NCBI RefSeq assembly: GCF_036226525.1
Contig: NZ_CP108487.1
Coordinates: 2,480,001 to 2,544,000 of the forward strand
Direction of reading: 5' to 3'
Length of the DNA: 64,000 bases
Origin: Kribbella sp. NBC_01245
GTDB lineage: Bacteria; Actinomycetota; Actinomycetes; Propionibacteriales; Kribbellaceae
The translations under genes were made by a program, and so were the position numbers. The notes below the pieces were generated by a model. That model searched no databases. It saw nothing but the letters and a program-made list of their open reading frames with translations, and was not told where the DNA came from. This document shows, in pieces, positions 54,130-63,000 of this stretch. Each line of letters starts with the position of its first letter. The first letter of the stretch is position 1.

Positions 54130-55611
54130 ATGCTGAACGCGGGACTCGGCAGCTGGCCGGCCAGGCGGGCACGGATGACGCCCGGCCGGACCGCCTTCGT
54201 CGACGACGACCACCCGATCACGTACGGCGAACTCGCGGCGCGCGTCAACCGGGTGGCCGACCGCCTCCGGGCCGCGGGGGTCGGTGCGGGCGACCGGGTT
54301 GCGTATCTGGGGCCGAACCACCCTGCTTTTGTGGAGACGATGTTCGCCACGCATCTGGTGGGCGGGGTGTTCGTGCCGCTCAATTTCCGGCTGACCGCGT
54401 CGGAGGTGCAGTACATGCTGGGCGACTGCACTCCATCCCTTCTGGTGCATTCGCCCGCTTATGCGGACGTTGTTGCGTCGTTGAGCGGACCCTTGTTGCA
54501 GGTATCCCTGGACTCGTTTGAGGACTGGATCTCCAGCGGGTCTTCTGAATTTGTGGATCAGCTGGTCGAGCTCGATGAGATCGCGCTGATCCTGTACACC
54601 TCGGGGACGACTGGGAAGCCCAAGGGCGCGATGCTCAGTCACGGCAATCTGATCTGGAATACCTACAACGTCATCATTGGCACGGATGTCGCGTCGGACG
54701 AGGTGACGTTGGTGTCGGCGCCGCTATTTCACGTGGCGGCGCTTGGCCAGACGCTGCTGCCTACGTTCCTCAAGGGCGGGTGCTGCCTACTCACCAGCGG
54801 GTGGAACGTCGACAGCACGTACGACCTGATCGCGCGCTACGGCGTCACGTGGATGTTCGGCGTTCCCACCATGTACGCCGACCTGGCGAATTCGCCGCGC
54901 TGGTCGTCGGCGGACCTTTCGTCATTGCGGCATTTGATGTGCGGGGGTGCGGCGGTATCAGAGACGCTGATCCGGATCTACCAGTCGCGCGGACTGGTGT
55001 TCTGCCAGGGCTACGGTCTGACCGAAACCTCGCCAGGCGCCACCTTCCTCGAGTCGCGCGAGAGTGTGCGGAAGGCCGGGACGGCCGGGCCGCCGGTCTT
55101 CTTCGGTGACATCCGCGTGGTCGGAGCCGATGGCGAGAACGTGGCCGTGGGCGAGGCCGGCGAGGTGCTGATCCAAGGGCCGCAGGTGTCGCCTGGGTAT
55201 TGGCTCAACCCACTCGCCACTGATGCGTCACTTCGGTCTGGATGGTTCGCGTCTGGGGATATGGCGAAGGTGGACGACGAGGGCTACCTCACGATCGTCG
55301 ACCGCGTGAAGGACATGTTCGTCTCCGGCGGCGAGAACGTCTATCCGGCCGAGGTGGAGAACGCCATCTTCGGTCACCCGGCCGTGGCCGAAGTCGCAGT
55401 CGTCGGCGTACCCGACGAGCGATGGGGCGAGGTAGGCCGAGCCTTCATCGTCTGCCAATCCGGCCAGTCCCTGACGACCGCCGAGCTCCACGCCTACCTA
55501 CAAGACAAACTCGCCAAGTACAAAATCCCCACCCAACTCCAACTCCTCCCCACCCTCCCCCGCACAGCCTCCGGCAAAGTCCAAAAAGCCACCCTCCGCA
55601 CCTACCCCTAA
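54130..55611 (+). CDS. AMP-dependent acyl-CoA synthetase/ligase
   Basis: A 493-residue ANL-family ligase that activates a carboxylic acid to its CoA-thioester. The P-loop is ILYTSGTTGKPKGAMLSHGNL, the A5 motif GYGLTETSPGA, and the hinge is WFASGDMAKVDDEGYLTIVDRVKDMF; the catalytic Lys is in TASGKVQKATL. GGAGGACCGA precedes ATG 54130. It is the last gene of the operon and would make the coumaroyl/feruloyl-CoA for the MaoC step. The final 110 bases have about 9 percent G on the coding strand, unlike the rest of the gene. Confidence 0.9.
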   Translation: MLNAGLGSWPARRARMTPGRTAFVDDDHPITYGELAARVNRVADRLRAAGVGAGDRVAYLGPNHPAFVETMFATHLVGGVFVPLNFRLTASEVQYMLGDCTPSLLVHSPAYADVVASLSGPLLQVSLDSFEDWISSGSSEFVDQLVELDEIALILYTSGTTGKPKGAMLSHGNLIWNTYNVIIGTDVASDEVTLVSAPLFHVAALGQTLLPTFLKGGCCLLTSGWNVDSTYDLIARYGVTWMFGVPTMYADLANSPRWSSADLSSLRHLMCGGAAVSETLIRIYQSRGLVFCQGYGLTETSPGATFLESRESVRKAGTAGPPVFFGDIRVVGADGENVAVGEAGEVLIQGPQVSPGYWLNPLATDASLRSGWFASGDMAKVDDEGYLTIVDRVKDMFVSGGENVYPAEVENAIFGHPAVAEVAVVGVPDERWGEVGRAFIVCQSGQSLTTAELHAYLQDKLAKYKIPTQLQLLPTLPRTASGKVQKATLRTYP

Positions 55612-55653
55612 CCTCCACACCGCCCCCGACGCACAACGCGCACCCTCCCCTCT

Positions 55654-55741
55654 GCGTTGATTCGTCTGCATCCGCTCGCCCCTGCCGGCGGCGGGTCAGG
55701 TGAAAGCGGACGTAGGCGGGCGGATTCGGACGAATCAACGC
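55654..55741. repeat. R5 hairpin repeat, copy 2
   Basis: Arms at 55654-55680 and 55715-55741 pair at 24 of 27 positions; the outer 13 bases GCGTTGATTCGTC are a perfect match. The loop shares AAGCGGACGTA with copy 1. It follows the CoA-ligase stop by 42 bases. Confidence 0.82.
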
Positions 55742-55933
55742 TAATGGCCAGCCCGGTCTCCACGTCGGCCCGGGTTGTGTTGGTTGCCCCCGTCCCCCTG
55801 ACTTCTTCCGAATTGTCAGGCCGGCCCGGGCCGCGTCAAGGGCTCCATCGGCTACCGCCGACGCTGACGCGCCCTTGACCCACCCCGAACCGGCCAAAGG
55901 CGGCAGCTATCAGACATCCCTAGTGCTAGGGAG

Positions 55934-57169
55934 TCAAGCGGCGGTGGTTTTGGTGCGGTGGGCCCAGGCGGTGTGGGTGTCGTAGTGGGTGCCGGTTTTG
56001 AGGCAGCCGTGGAGGAGGCCGACGAGCCGGTTGGCGAGTTGTCGTAGCGCGGCGTGGTGGCCGTGGCCGCGGGTGCGGAGTTCGTCGTAGTAGGCGCGGG
56101 TGTGTGGGTCACGCAGGATGGCGGCGCCGGCTTGCTGGTCGAGGGCGTTGACGAGCCGGTTGTTGTGGACGAACCGGGCGTGCACCGTTTTCAGCCTTCC
56201 GGATTGGCGGGTGAGGGGTGCGGTGCCGGCGTAGTTCTTGCGGGATTTCGCGTCGGCGTAGCGGCCTGGGGCGTCGCCGAATTCTGCCAGCACCCGGGCG
56301 CCGAGGATCGGTCCGAGGCCGGGCAGGCTGCGGTAGATCTCAACGTCCGGGTGCCGGCCAAAATAGGCCTCGACCCCTGCCTGCAGGCCGGTGATCTCGG
56401 TGTTCAGGGCCTGCAGGATCGCCACCGTGGAACGGACCGTGGCGGCGTAGGCGTCGGCCACGATCTCGGACTGGCCGAGTTGCTCGGTGCGCAGCGCGGC
56501 CTGAATCGCGGCGGCCCGGCTGGGCAGATCACCGCGCCGGCGAGCCGTTTTCAGCGCGGCGGTGATCTGGCCGGTGGTGAGTTTCGCCGCGGCCGCCGGG
56601 GTGGCCGCTTTGGCCAGCAACGCCAGCACATCAGGACTGGTCAACGTCAACGTCCCTTGCTGATACGCCTCCAGCGCGGCCGGGAAGTAGTCCAGCAACG
56701 CCGACCGCATCCGCAGCATGTGCCGGGTCCGTTCCTGGATCAGCGATTGATGCGCCCGGGTCAGCACCTTCACCCCGGCCGCGAGCTGCGAATCGGCCTC
56801 GGTGGCCACGAGTTGGTGACGCCGGGTCCGGACCATGTCGGCCAGGCTGTGCGCGTCGGTCTTGTCGTCCTTGGCACCCGACAACGACACCACCTCACGA
56901 TGTCTCGCGGCCAGTTTCGGGTTCACCCCGAACACCACATAACCCGCCGCGATCAACGCGGCCACCCACGGACCCCGCTCGGTCTCGATCCCGACCATCA
57001 CCTGGCCGGGGCCACCATCATCAGGCAAGTGTTGCGCGATCAGCTCATGGAACTTCACCATCCCCTGGACCCCCTCGGGGACCCGGCGAATGCCCAGCAC
57101 CCGGCCCTGATCGTCTTGGACCTCGAGGTCATGATGATCTTCGGCCCAGTCGTCACCAACGAACAACAC
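55934..57169 (-). CDS. IS110-family transposase (RuvC-like DEDD recombinase)
   Basis: A 411-residue RNA-guided recombinase. The N-terminal RuvC-like domain supplies the acidic tetrad: Asp in FVGDDWAEDHHDLEV, Glu in VGIETERGPW and the Asp pair in KDDKTDAHSLAD. The C-terminal Transposase_20 domain has the helix-hairpin-helix SLPGLGPILGARVLAEFGD and the catalytic Ser region AGTAPLTRQSGRLK. GTG 57169 follows GGGAGAAATTCATC. The product should bind a bridge RNA from the upstream region and join donor and target at the CT core. Confidence 0.93.
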   Translation of the reverse strand: MLFVGDDWAEDHHDLEVQDDQGRVLGIRRVPEGVQGMVKFHELIAQHLPDDGGPGQVMVGIETERGPWVAALIAAGYVVFGVNPKLAARHREVVSLSGAKDDKTDAHSLADMVRTRRHQLVATEADSQLAAGVKVLTRAHQSLIQERTRHMLRMRSALLDYFPAALEAYQQGTLTLTSPDVLALLAKAATPAAAAKLTTGQITAALKTARRRGDLPSRAAAIQAALRTEQLGQSEIVADAYAATVRSTVAILQALNTEITGLQAGVEAYFGRHPDVEIYRSLPGLGPILGARVLAEFGDAPGRYADAKSRKNYAGTAPLTRQSGRLKTVHARFVHNNRLVNALDQQAGAAILRDPHTRAYYDELRTRGHGHHAALRQLANRLVGLLHGCLKTGTHYDTHTAWAHRTKTTAA

Positions 57170-57419
57170 GATGAATTTCTCCCGTCACGCACTCGATGAG
57201 TGTCTGAGTAGCCCGCAGGAGATTCCGGCGCCCTAATGGATCAGTGCTCACACCACCCGAAAAGCGGCAGGCACGACACCCCATCAGCCATTCACATCTC
57301 CCGACCACCAGCAAGGGCACGCTCTGATACCAGGACTCAAAGCCCGGGGGTACGGAGTGCTCACCTACCAGCGACCACAGACACCGAGTCTGCCAGCGAC
57401 CGACCCGATAACACCCATT
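57170..57419 (-). ncRNA. Candidate bridge RNA of the IS110 element
   Basis: The 250-nt region upstream of the transposase, read on the minus strand, contains two loops in the order known for IS110 bridge RNAs. A target loop comes first: TCCGTACCCCC (57346-57356) resembles the left half of the actual target CCGTCCCC, and TATCAG (57324-57329) is the complement of CTGATA, the right half. A donor loop follows: GGGAGATGT (57294-57302) resembles the element's right end GGGATGT, and CCATTA (57234-57239) is the complement of TAATGG at its left end. Base pairing GCAC/GTGC closes the target loop. The RNA itself is inferred. Confidence 0.55.
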
Positions 57420-57749
57420 AGGGGGACGGGTGAAGTCTGACCGGGTCTAGCTGTCCCACACGCTGCCGCGTCGAGTTGCCGCGCATGCTGCCGCGCCCGA
57501 TTGCCGCGCATGCTGCCGCGTGGGGTTTCGCGGACCTCCAGGTCCACGCGGTGGCCGTTTTCGGGGCGATCGGCCGGTTTCGGGTCACCGTGTGGACCTG
57601 GCGGTCCGCCATCCATTCGAGTCGTGGCTTATCGCGTCGAGCAAGGGCTTTCCCGCACCACAGCCCACGACTCGCCGCTCCCCGAAGCCCGCGGACCATC
57701 TTCGTGAGTCCACCCCGACGACTCGACGCACGGCGAGGGCCGCGTGCAT

Positions 57750-57806
57750 CTTCCCGAGCGGATTGGACGTTTTCCGGGCCGGAAAACGTCCAATCCGCTC
57801 GGGAAG
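57750..57806. repeat. P2 hairpin repeat, copy 2 (perfect palindrome)
   Basis: Two perfectly complementary 28-nt arms (57750-57777 and 57779-57806) separated by a single G. The sequence runs CTTCCCGAGCGG through TTTTCCGG and back. It is the same family as 36415-36473 and lies 65 bases from copy E. Confidence 0.88.
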
Positions 57807-57871
57807 CCGTCACCCGTGCACGGCACACCCGACGCGGCAGCGCAATGCCATCACCACACCCGGTCAGACCT

Positions 57872-57915
57872 CACCCGTCCCCCTGATAGCTGCCGCCCTT
57901 GGCTGGGCTTGGCCG
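57872..57915 (-). repeat. MITE-like palindromic element, copy E (truncated, inverted)
   Basis: A reverse-orientation fragment starting CACCCGTCCCCCTGA (57872-57886) and continuing TAGCTGCCGCCCTTGGC, identical to the corresponding end of copy D. The other half is missing, replaced by the 3' flank of the mannose synthase gene, whose stop is at 57930. Confidence 0.78.
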
Positions 57916-57929
57916 GGCTGGAGGTGGGG

Positions 57930-58655
57930 CTAGGGGCGGCGGGTGAAGCGGAGTTTCCAGGGCACCAGGGCTGACTCGATCTGTACCGAGAGGCTCATTT
58001 TGGAGACGCCTTCGCTGCGTTCTTCGAAGTGGATCGGGACTTCGGCGATGGCGAGGCCGCGTTTGACCACGCGGTAGTTCATCTCGACCTGGAAGGCGTA
58101 GCCGTTGCTCTGGACCGACCCGACATCGATCGCCCGCAGGGTTTCGGCGTGCCAAGCCTTGAAGCCGGCGGTCGCGTCCTTCACGTGCAGGCGCAGGATC
58201 GCGTTCACGTAGAAGTTGGCCCAGGCGGACAGCGCCTTGCGGTGCCACGGCCAGTCGCTCGCCGTCGCGCCACCGGGGACGTACCGGGAGCCGAGGACCA
58301 CGGCCGCGTCGGTGGTCCTGAGCTTCTCCAGCATGCGCGGGATCGCCTCACTCGGGTGGGAGAGGTCCGCGTCCATCTGGATGACGATGTCGGCGCCTTC
58401 GTCCAGGGCGCGCGTCATCCCCGTCACGTAGGCGCGACCGAGGCCGTCCTTGACCGTGCGGTGTACGACGCCGACGGGGATCTCCGCCTCGGTGGTGAGC
58501 TTGTCCGCCACCTCACCCGTACCGTCCGGGGAGTTGTCGTCCACTACCAGGACGTGCAGGTTCGGGATCTTCAACGCCGTAAGGAGTTCCACCAACTTGG
58601 GCAGGTTCTCCCGCTCGTTGTAGGTGGGCACGACGACGGTGGTCTTCAGTTCCAT
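57930..58655 (-). CDS. Polyprenol monophosphomannose synthase (GT2)
   Basis: A 241-residue family 2 glycosyltransferase that transfers mannose from GDP-mannose to polyprenol phosphate, the donor for protein O-mannosylation and lipoarabinomannan. N-terminal VVVPTYNERENLPKLV and VLVVDDNSPDGTGEVAD, the metal DAD in IVIQMDADLSHP, the GSRYVPGGAT loop and the C-terminal FQVEMNYRVVKRGLAIAEVPIHFEER all fit dolichol-phosphate-mannose synthases. It lacks the fused apolipoprotein N-acyltransferase domain seen in M. tuberculosis Ppm1. It is the minus-strand gene that closes the repeat island. Confidence 0.9.
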   Translation of the reverse strand: MELKTTVVVPTYNERENLPKLVELLTALKIPNLHVLVVDDNSPDGTGEVADKLTTEAEIPVGVVHRTVKDGLGRAYVTGMTRALDEGADIVIQMDADLSHPSEAIPRMLEKLRTTDAAVVLGSRYVPGGATASDWPWHRKALSAWANFYVNAILRLHVKDATAGFKAWHAETLRAIDVGSVQSNGYAFQVEMNYRVVKRGLAIAEVPIHFEERSEGVSKMSLSVQIESALVPWKLRFTRRP

Positions 58656-58676
58656 GATGGCCGAAGCCTACCGGCA

Positions 58677-59750
58677 CTACAGGATCTCCATGGAGTCAGC
58701 CGTCGGGGTGTCCGGTCGGGAAGTGCTGGTGACCGCTGAGTAGAAGAAGGCCGTTGAGGCGATGTCGTCCTGCAGCGGGAGGTACCGGCCGCCCGAACGC
58801 CACCCCAGCGCCTGTACGTCCACCCGCAGCTTGGAGCGGAAGCGGATCGGGTCGGGCAGGTGGAACCGGTACATACCGAACCGTTGCTGACTCCGGTACA
58901 ACCCGTCCGGACGCAGGATCTGCGGCAGCCCCAAGTACGGCGTACTGAACGTGGCGTAGCCGCCTTGGTCTTCACCCAGGTCGAAGTTCCAGGCTCCGCC
59001 GAAGTAGTCCTCCGTACCCGTGCCACAGATCGTCGGGAACGGTTCAGCCGCGTCTAGGTCCTCATCCAGGTAGAACTTCACCTCACCCTCACCCCACCAG
59101 CCGGAGCTGTTGACGCCCCACGCCATATACGTGCCGACGTAGTGGCCCGGGCCCTCGACACCGTCCAGGAGCGTGTGAACCTCCTGAGACGGCAGCGGGT
59201 TGCTCCGGCGCCACTGGGCGTGCAAGTACGCGGAGCCCTCGGGGACCGCCCCAAGCCAGTAGTCGATCTGGAAGTACACGATGACCGGCTCGTCATGCGT
59301 GTTCTCGACCGTGAACGTCGCGCGATCCTGGAACGGCATCTCCCAGTAGCTGTTGAAGCCGCCATTCGGGTTCACCGAGACCGGCACGGAGTTGACCTGA
59401 GCGAACTCACCCCAGCCCGAGCAGAAGAAGTCGCCGATCGGAGTCTCGATAGCGGGCCGCTCATCGCCATCCCAGCGGGCGCGGAAGATCAGCCGGCGCC
59501 AGTTGTCCCGATGGGTGGTCAGCCAAATGTGCGTGACACACCCCGGGCCAGCGATGTCGGCGAGCGTCGCGGTCTCGCCCGGCCCGATCTCGATCGACGG
59601 CGACACCTTCCAGCCGAGCCCCAGGTCGCGGGCCGCGTTCGCACCAGTCCCCTCGGTACGACGACCGCCTTGGCCGGGCTCACCGGTCGGGTTCTCCGCG
59701 CTGATCGACCGGGTCTGCACGTCGGACAGCGCACTCATTCCACTGATCAT
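58677..59750 (-). CDS. GH172 (DUF2961) glycoside hydrolase
   Basis: A 357-residue enzyme of the DUF2961 fold, now GH172, which includes furanosidases acting on fructofuranose dianhydrides and arabinans. Typical strands are TLADIAGPGCVTHIWLTTHRDNWRRLIFRARWDGDE, GDFFCSGWGEFAQVNSVPVSVNPNGGFNSYWEMPF and GTGTEDYFGGAWNF, the last with acidic residues proposed as catalytic. No signal peptide is evident. ATG 59750 is preferred (AAGGTCGGGCGC upstream), ATG 59738 possible. A LacI-type palindrome lies 43 bases upstream. It stands alone between the mannose synthase and the divergent propeller gene. Confidence 0.87.
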   Translation of the reverse strand: MISGMSALSDVQTRSISAENPTGEPGQGGRRTEGTGANAARDLGLGWKVSPSIEIGPGETATLADIAGPGCVTHIWLTTHRDNWRRLIFRARWDGDERPAIETPIGDFFCSGWGEFAQVNSVPVSVNPNGGFNSYWEMPFQDRATFTVENTHDEPVIVYFQIDYWLGAVPEGSAYLHAQWRRSNPLPSQEVHTLLDGVEGPGHYVGTYMAWGVNSSGWWGEGEVKFYLDEDLDAAEPFPTICGTGTEDYFGGAWNFDLGEDQGGYATFSTPYLGLPQILRPDGLYRSQQRFGMYRFHLPDPIRFRSKLRVDVQALGWRSGGRYLPLQDDIASTAFFYSAVTSTSRPDTPTADSMEIL

Positions 59751-59792
59751 GCGCCCGACCTTAGGCAACAGCACGCCCTTCCGGAACGGTTG

Positions 59793-59804
59793 GAAATCGA
59801 TTTC
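59793..59804. promoter_or_regulatory. Candidate LacI-type operator
   Basis: GAAATCGATTTC is a perfect 12-bp palindrome with a central CG, the usual form of LacI-family operators. It lies 43 bases upstream of the GH172 start codon. The regulator is not in the window. Confidence 0.45.
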
Positions 59805-60065
59805 TCACACTCTGGTCAAAGTTTTGGGCGACCTGAACATGCCCCAGAAGTTATATTCCAGATGTGGCATTAACTGATCGAGGCAGCGTGCATGGGACTG
59901 AGGACGGGCGGGTGGCGCTGCGGTTCGTGCGGCTCTACCCGCATCCTGAGCGATGACCCGGCCGCTGAGCTGGTCGCGGAGTGACGCGCCGGTCGCGGGT
60001 GCTGGGGAAGCCGCTGGGTGGCAGGGTCGAATTCGTTCTGCCGCCTCCCAGGAACGGATCCAACT

Positions 60066-63000
60066 GTGTCCAAGAACTGGAGCATTTCCCGTCGCCGCGC
60101 CCTGCAGCTGAGTGGCGCGATCGCGGCGAGCAGCACGGTCACGCTGCCGGCAACCGCATCCGCCGAAACCCAGAACGCCGCCACCTTGACCGAAGGCACC
60201 AACTTCATGGTGGCCGTCTCCCCCGACGGCCGGTATCTCGCACTCGACCTGGTCACGTCGATCTGGATCCTCCCAGCCGCGGGTGGTGAGGCCCAGCGGT
60301 TGACCGACGACCTCCAGGACGCCACCCGGCCGCGGTGGTCGCCGGACGGGCGTTCGCTGATCTTCCAGTCGTACCGTGACGGCAACTTCCACCTCTGGAC
60401 GATCGGGGCCGACGGCAACGGTCTTCGCCAGCTCACCACCGGCCGGTACGACCACCGCGAACCGCACTACACCCCCGACGGCAAGTCGATCGTCTTCTCG
60501 TCCGACCGCAGTGGCAACGGCACGTACGGCATCCACCGGCTGGACGTTGCCACCGGCACCATTTCCGCCTTGACCGACACCTTGACCGAGGAGGCCGAGC
60601 CGACCGTCTCCCGCGATGGCGCGAAGGTCGCATTCACGGTCGACGTCGCCGCGATCGACGAGCTCGACCTCGCGACCGGTCAACGTCGTACGGTAGTTGC
60701 CGCGAGCACCGGAACCACCCTCTACGGTCCGTCGTACGACGACAAGCAGGTGCTCGCGTACGTACGGCTCACGGGCCCGAAGGCGGATCTGGTCATCGGT
60801 GGGCAGGCGGTGACGAGCGGCAAGGACGTCTTCGCCGTACCGCCGTCGTGGAGTCCGACGGGCGGGTTCCACTACACGGCGGACGGGTTGATCCATCGAC
60901 AGGACGCGAGCGTGATCACCTTTGCCGCAACGGTTCCCGTCACCTCGCGACGACCCCGGCCGAAGTCGCCGGACATCGAGTCGACCCGGCGCCGGCCCGC
61001 CCTCGGTATCGCTTCGCCAACGGCCTCGCCGGATGGCAAGACGATCGCCTTCCGCGCGCTCAACGCCCTCTGGATCGCCGACCTCGACGGCCGCGCCCAA
61101 CCGCGCAAGGTAGTTGCCGACGGCTACTTCAACTCGGACCCGGACTTCTCACCCGACGGCCGATCGTTGCTCTACGCAAGCGATAAAGACGGCACCGCGG
61201 ACCTCTGGTCGTACGACCTTGCCTCGGGCAACAAACGCAAGCTCACCACATTGCCCGGCGCACAAACGGCTCCGCGCTACTCCCCCGACGGCAAGCAGGT
61301 CGCCTACCAAGACCAAGACGGCATCGCCTGGGTTCTCGACCTGGCAACCGGTCAGCCGAAGCAAGTCACCCCTACGCTCTTCCAACCGGGTCGCGTGAGC
61401 TGGGCGCCCGACGGCAAAACGCTCGTCCTCGCGGCGGTGAAGGCCTTCAGCAAGCGATTCCGCGAAGGCACCAGCCAACTCCTGTACGTCGACGTGGTCA
61501 CGGGCGCTTTCGAGTACGTCGAGCCGATGCCGTTCCGATCGCTGGCCACGCGTGGTGACGACGGCCCGGTCTTCGCGCCGGACGGCAAGCACCTCGCGTT
61601 CGTGGTCGAGAGCCTGCTGTACGTCGTACCGGTGGATGCGCGCGGTCGGTTCACTGGCGAGCCGCGCGCGGTGACGTCGGAGGCGACGGACTCGCCGGTC
61701 TGGCTCGACGCCCGGACGCTGCTCTACTTGCACAACGGGAGACTCCGCCGGACCACAATCGCCGGCACCCGCGCGACGACGATAAGGCTGGACTTGACCT
61801 GGCAGCGCGCGACGATCAACGAACACGTGACGATCCACGCGGGCGCCTTATGGGACGGACGCTCGAAGGCACTAGAAAACGACGTCGACATTGTCCTGGA
61901 CGGAGGGCGCATCGCCGCAGTCCGCCCACACCGCGGCAAGCCCGATATCGACGCGTCCGCAATGACCGTGATGCCCGGGCTGATCGACGCGCACAATCAC
62001 TGGCATTTGCGCGGTCGGGCCTGGGGTGCGCGCCAAGGCCTGCTCTGGTTGGCGTACGGCATCACGACCACGCGTTCTCCCGGCGATCCCGTCTACCAGA
62101 TGCAGGAAACGCGGGAGGCGCTCGCGAACGGTTCGCTGATCGGCCCGCGGTACTTCGCCACCGGCGAGGCGATCGACGGGTCGCGCGTGTTCTACAACTT
62201 CATGCGTCCGACGTTGTCCCTGGCGCAACTCGGGCGCGAGCTCGATCGGGTCGAGGGGCTCGCGTACGACCTGGTGAAGACGTACGTCCGGCTCCCGATC
62301 GAGTACCAGCGGCGGACGATCGCCGCGGTCCACCAACTCGGCCTGCAGTTGTCATCGCACTACCTCTACCCGGCCGAACACCTCGGCATGGACGGGATGG
62401 AGCACACAGGCGCCACGAACCGCCTCGGCTACTCGCACACCGTCAGCCGCCTCGGCCGGGCGTACGCGGACGTCATCACGCTGTTCACCCGGTCGGGGAT
62501 GTCGGTCACGCCGACGCTGTTCAACTCGACCATGGCGCACGTGGACGACCCGTCGCTGCTGACCGATCGCCGGACGACGCGGCTCTTCCCGTCCTGGGAG
62601 TACGCCGCGTTGCAGACCGAGGTCGAGACGGCGAAAGGCCCGGCGGGCGCGACCACGCGAGCGCTGTTGGCGGGCAACGTCGACATGGTGTTGCGCATCC
62701 ATCGCGGTGGCGGCCTGGTCATCGCCGGCACGGACGCGCCGCTGGACAACGTCGCGATCTCCTTGCACGCCAATCTCCGGTCGATGGTCGCGGGCGGTTT
62801 CACGCCGTACGAGGCACTGACCACGGCCACGCACAACCCAGCCAAATGGCTGCAACTGGAGGACAAACTCGGCGTGGTGAAGCCTGGGGCGCAGGCGGAT
62901 CTGGCGTTCGTGCGCGGCAATCCGCTGGCCGATATTCGCGCGGCGGCCGACGTACAGCAGGTGATGGTCGGCGGGCGGCTGCACACAGTCGACTCGCTGC

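Larger units (their letters stand above)
55914..57421 (-). mobile_element. IS110-family insertion sequence
   Basis: About 1508 bp including one copy of the core. The dinucleotide AG (CT on the transposase strand) is present at both junctions (55912-55913 and 57420-57421), as expected for IS110-type recombination. There are no terminal inverted repeats. The transposase is encoded on the minus strand with a 250-nt noncoding region upstream and only 20 nt downstream, the layout of the IS110 group that encodes its bridge RNA upstream. The transposase frame is intact. Confidence 0.88.
55787..57432 (+). repeat. MITE-like palindromic element, copy D, split by IS110
   Basis: Left part 55787-55913 begins CCCCCGTCCCCCTGA and carries the whole interior, including GTCAAGGGC (about 55830) and GCCCTTGAC (about 55871) to TATCAG. 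The right terminal repeat resumes at 57420 as AGGGGGACGGGTG. Joining the halves with one AG regenerates the intact repeat, so the IS110 element was inserted into it. Confidence 0.88.
57433..57929. other. Gene-free segment between MITE copies D and E
   Basis: About 500 bases with no supported gene. It holds a run of GCCGCGCATGCTGCCGCG-like sequence (57465-57515), the P2 palindrome (57750-57806) and the truncated MITE copy E. Short frames crossing it look like translated repeats, not proteins. Confidence 0.6.
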
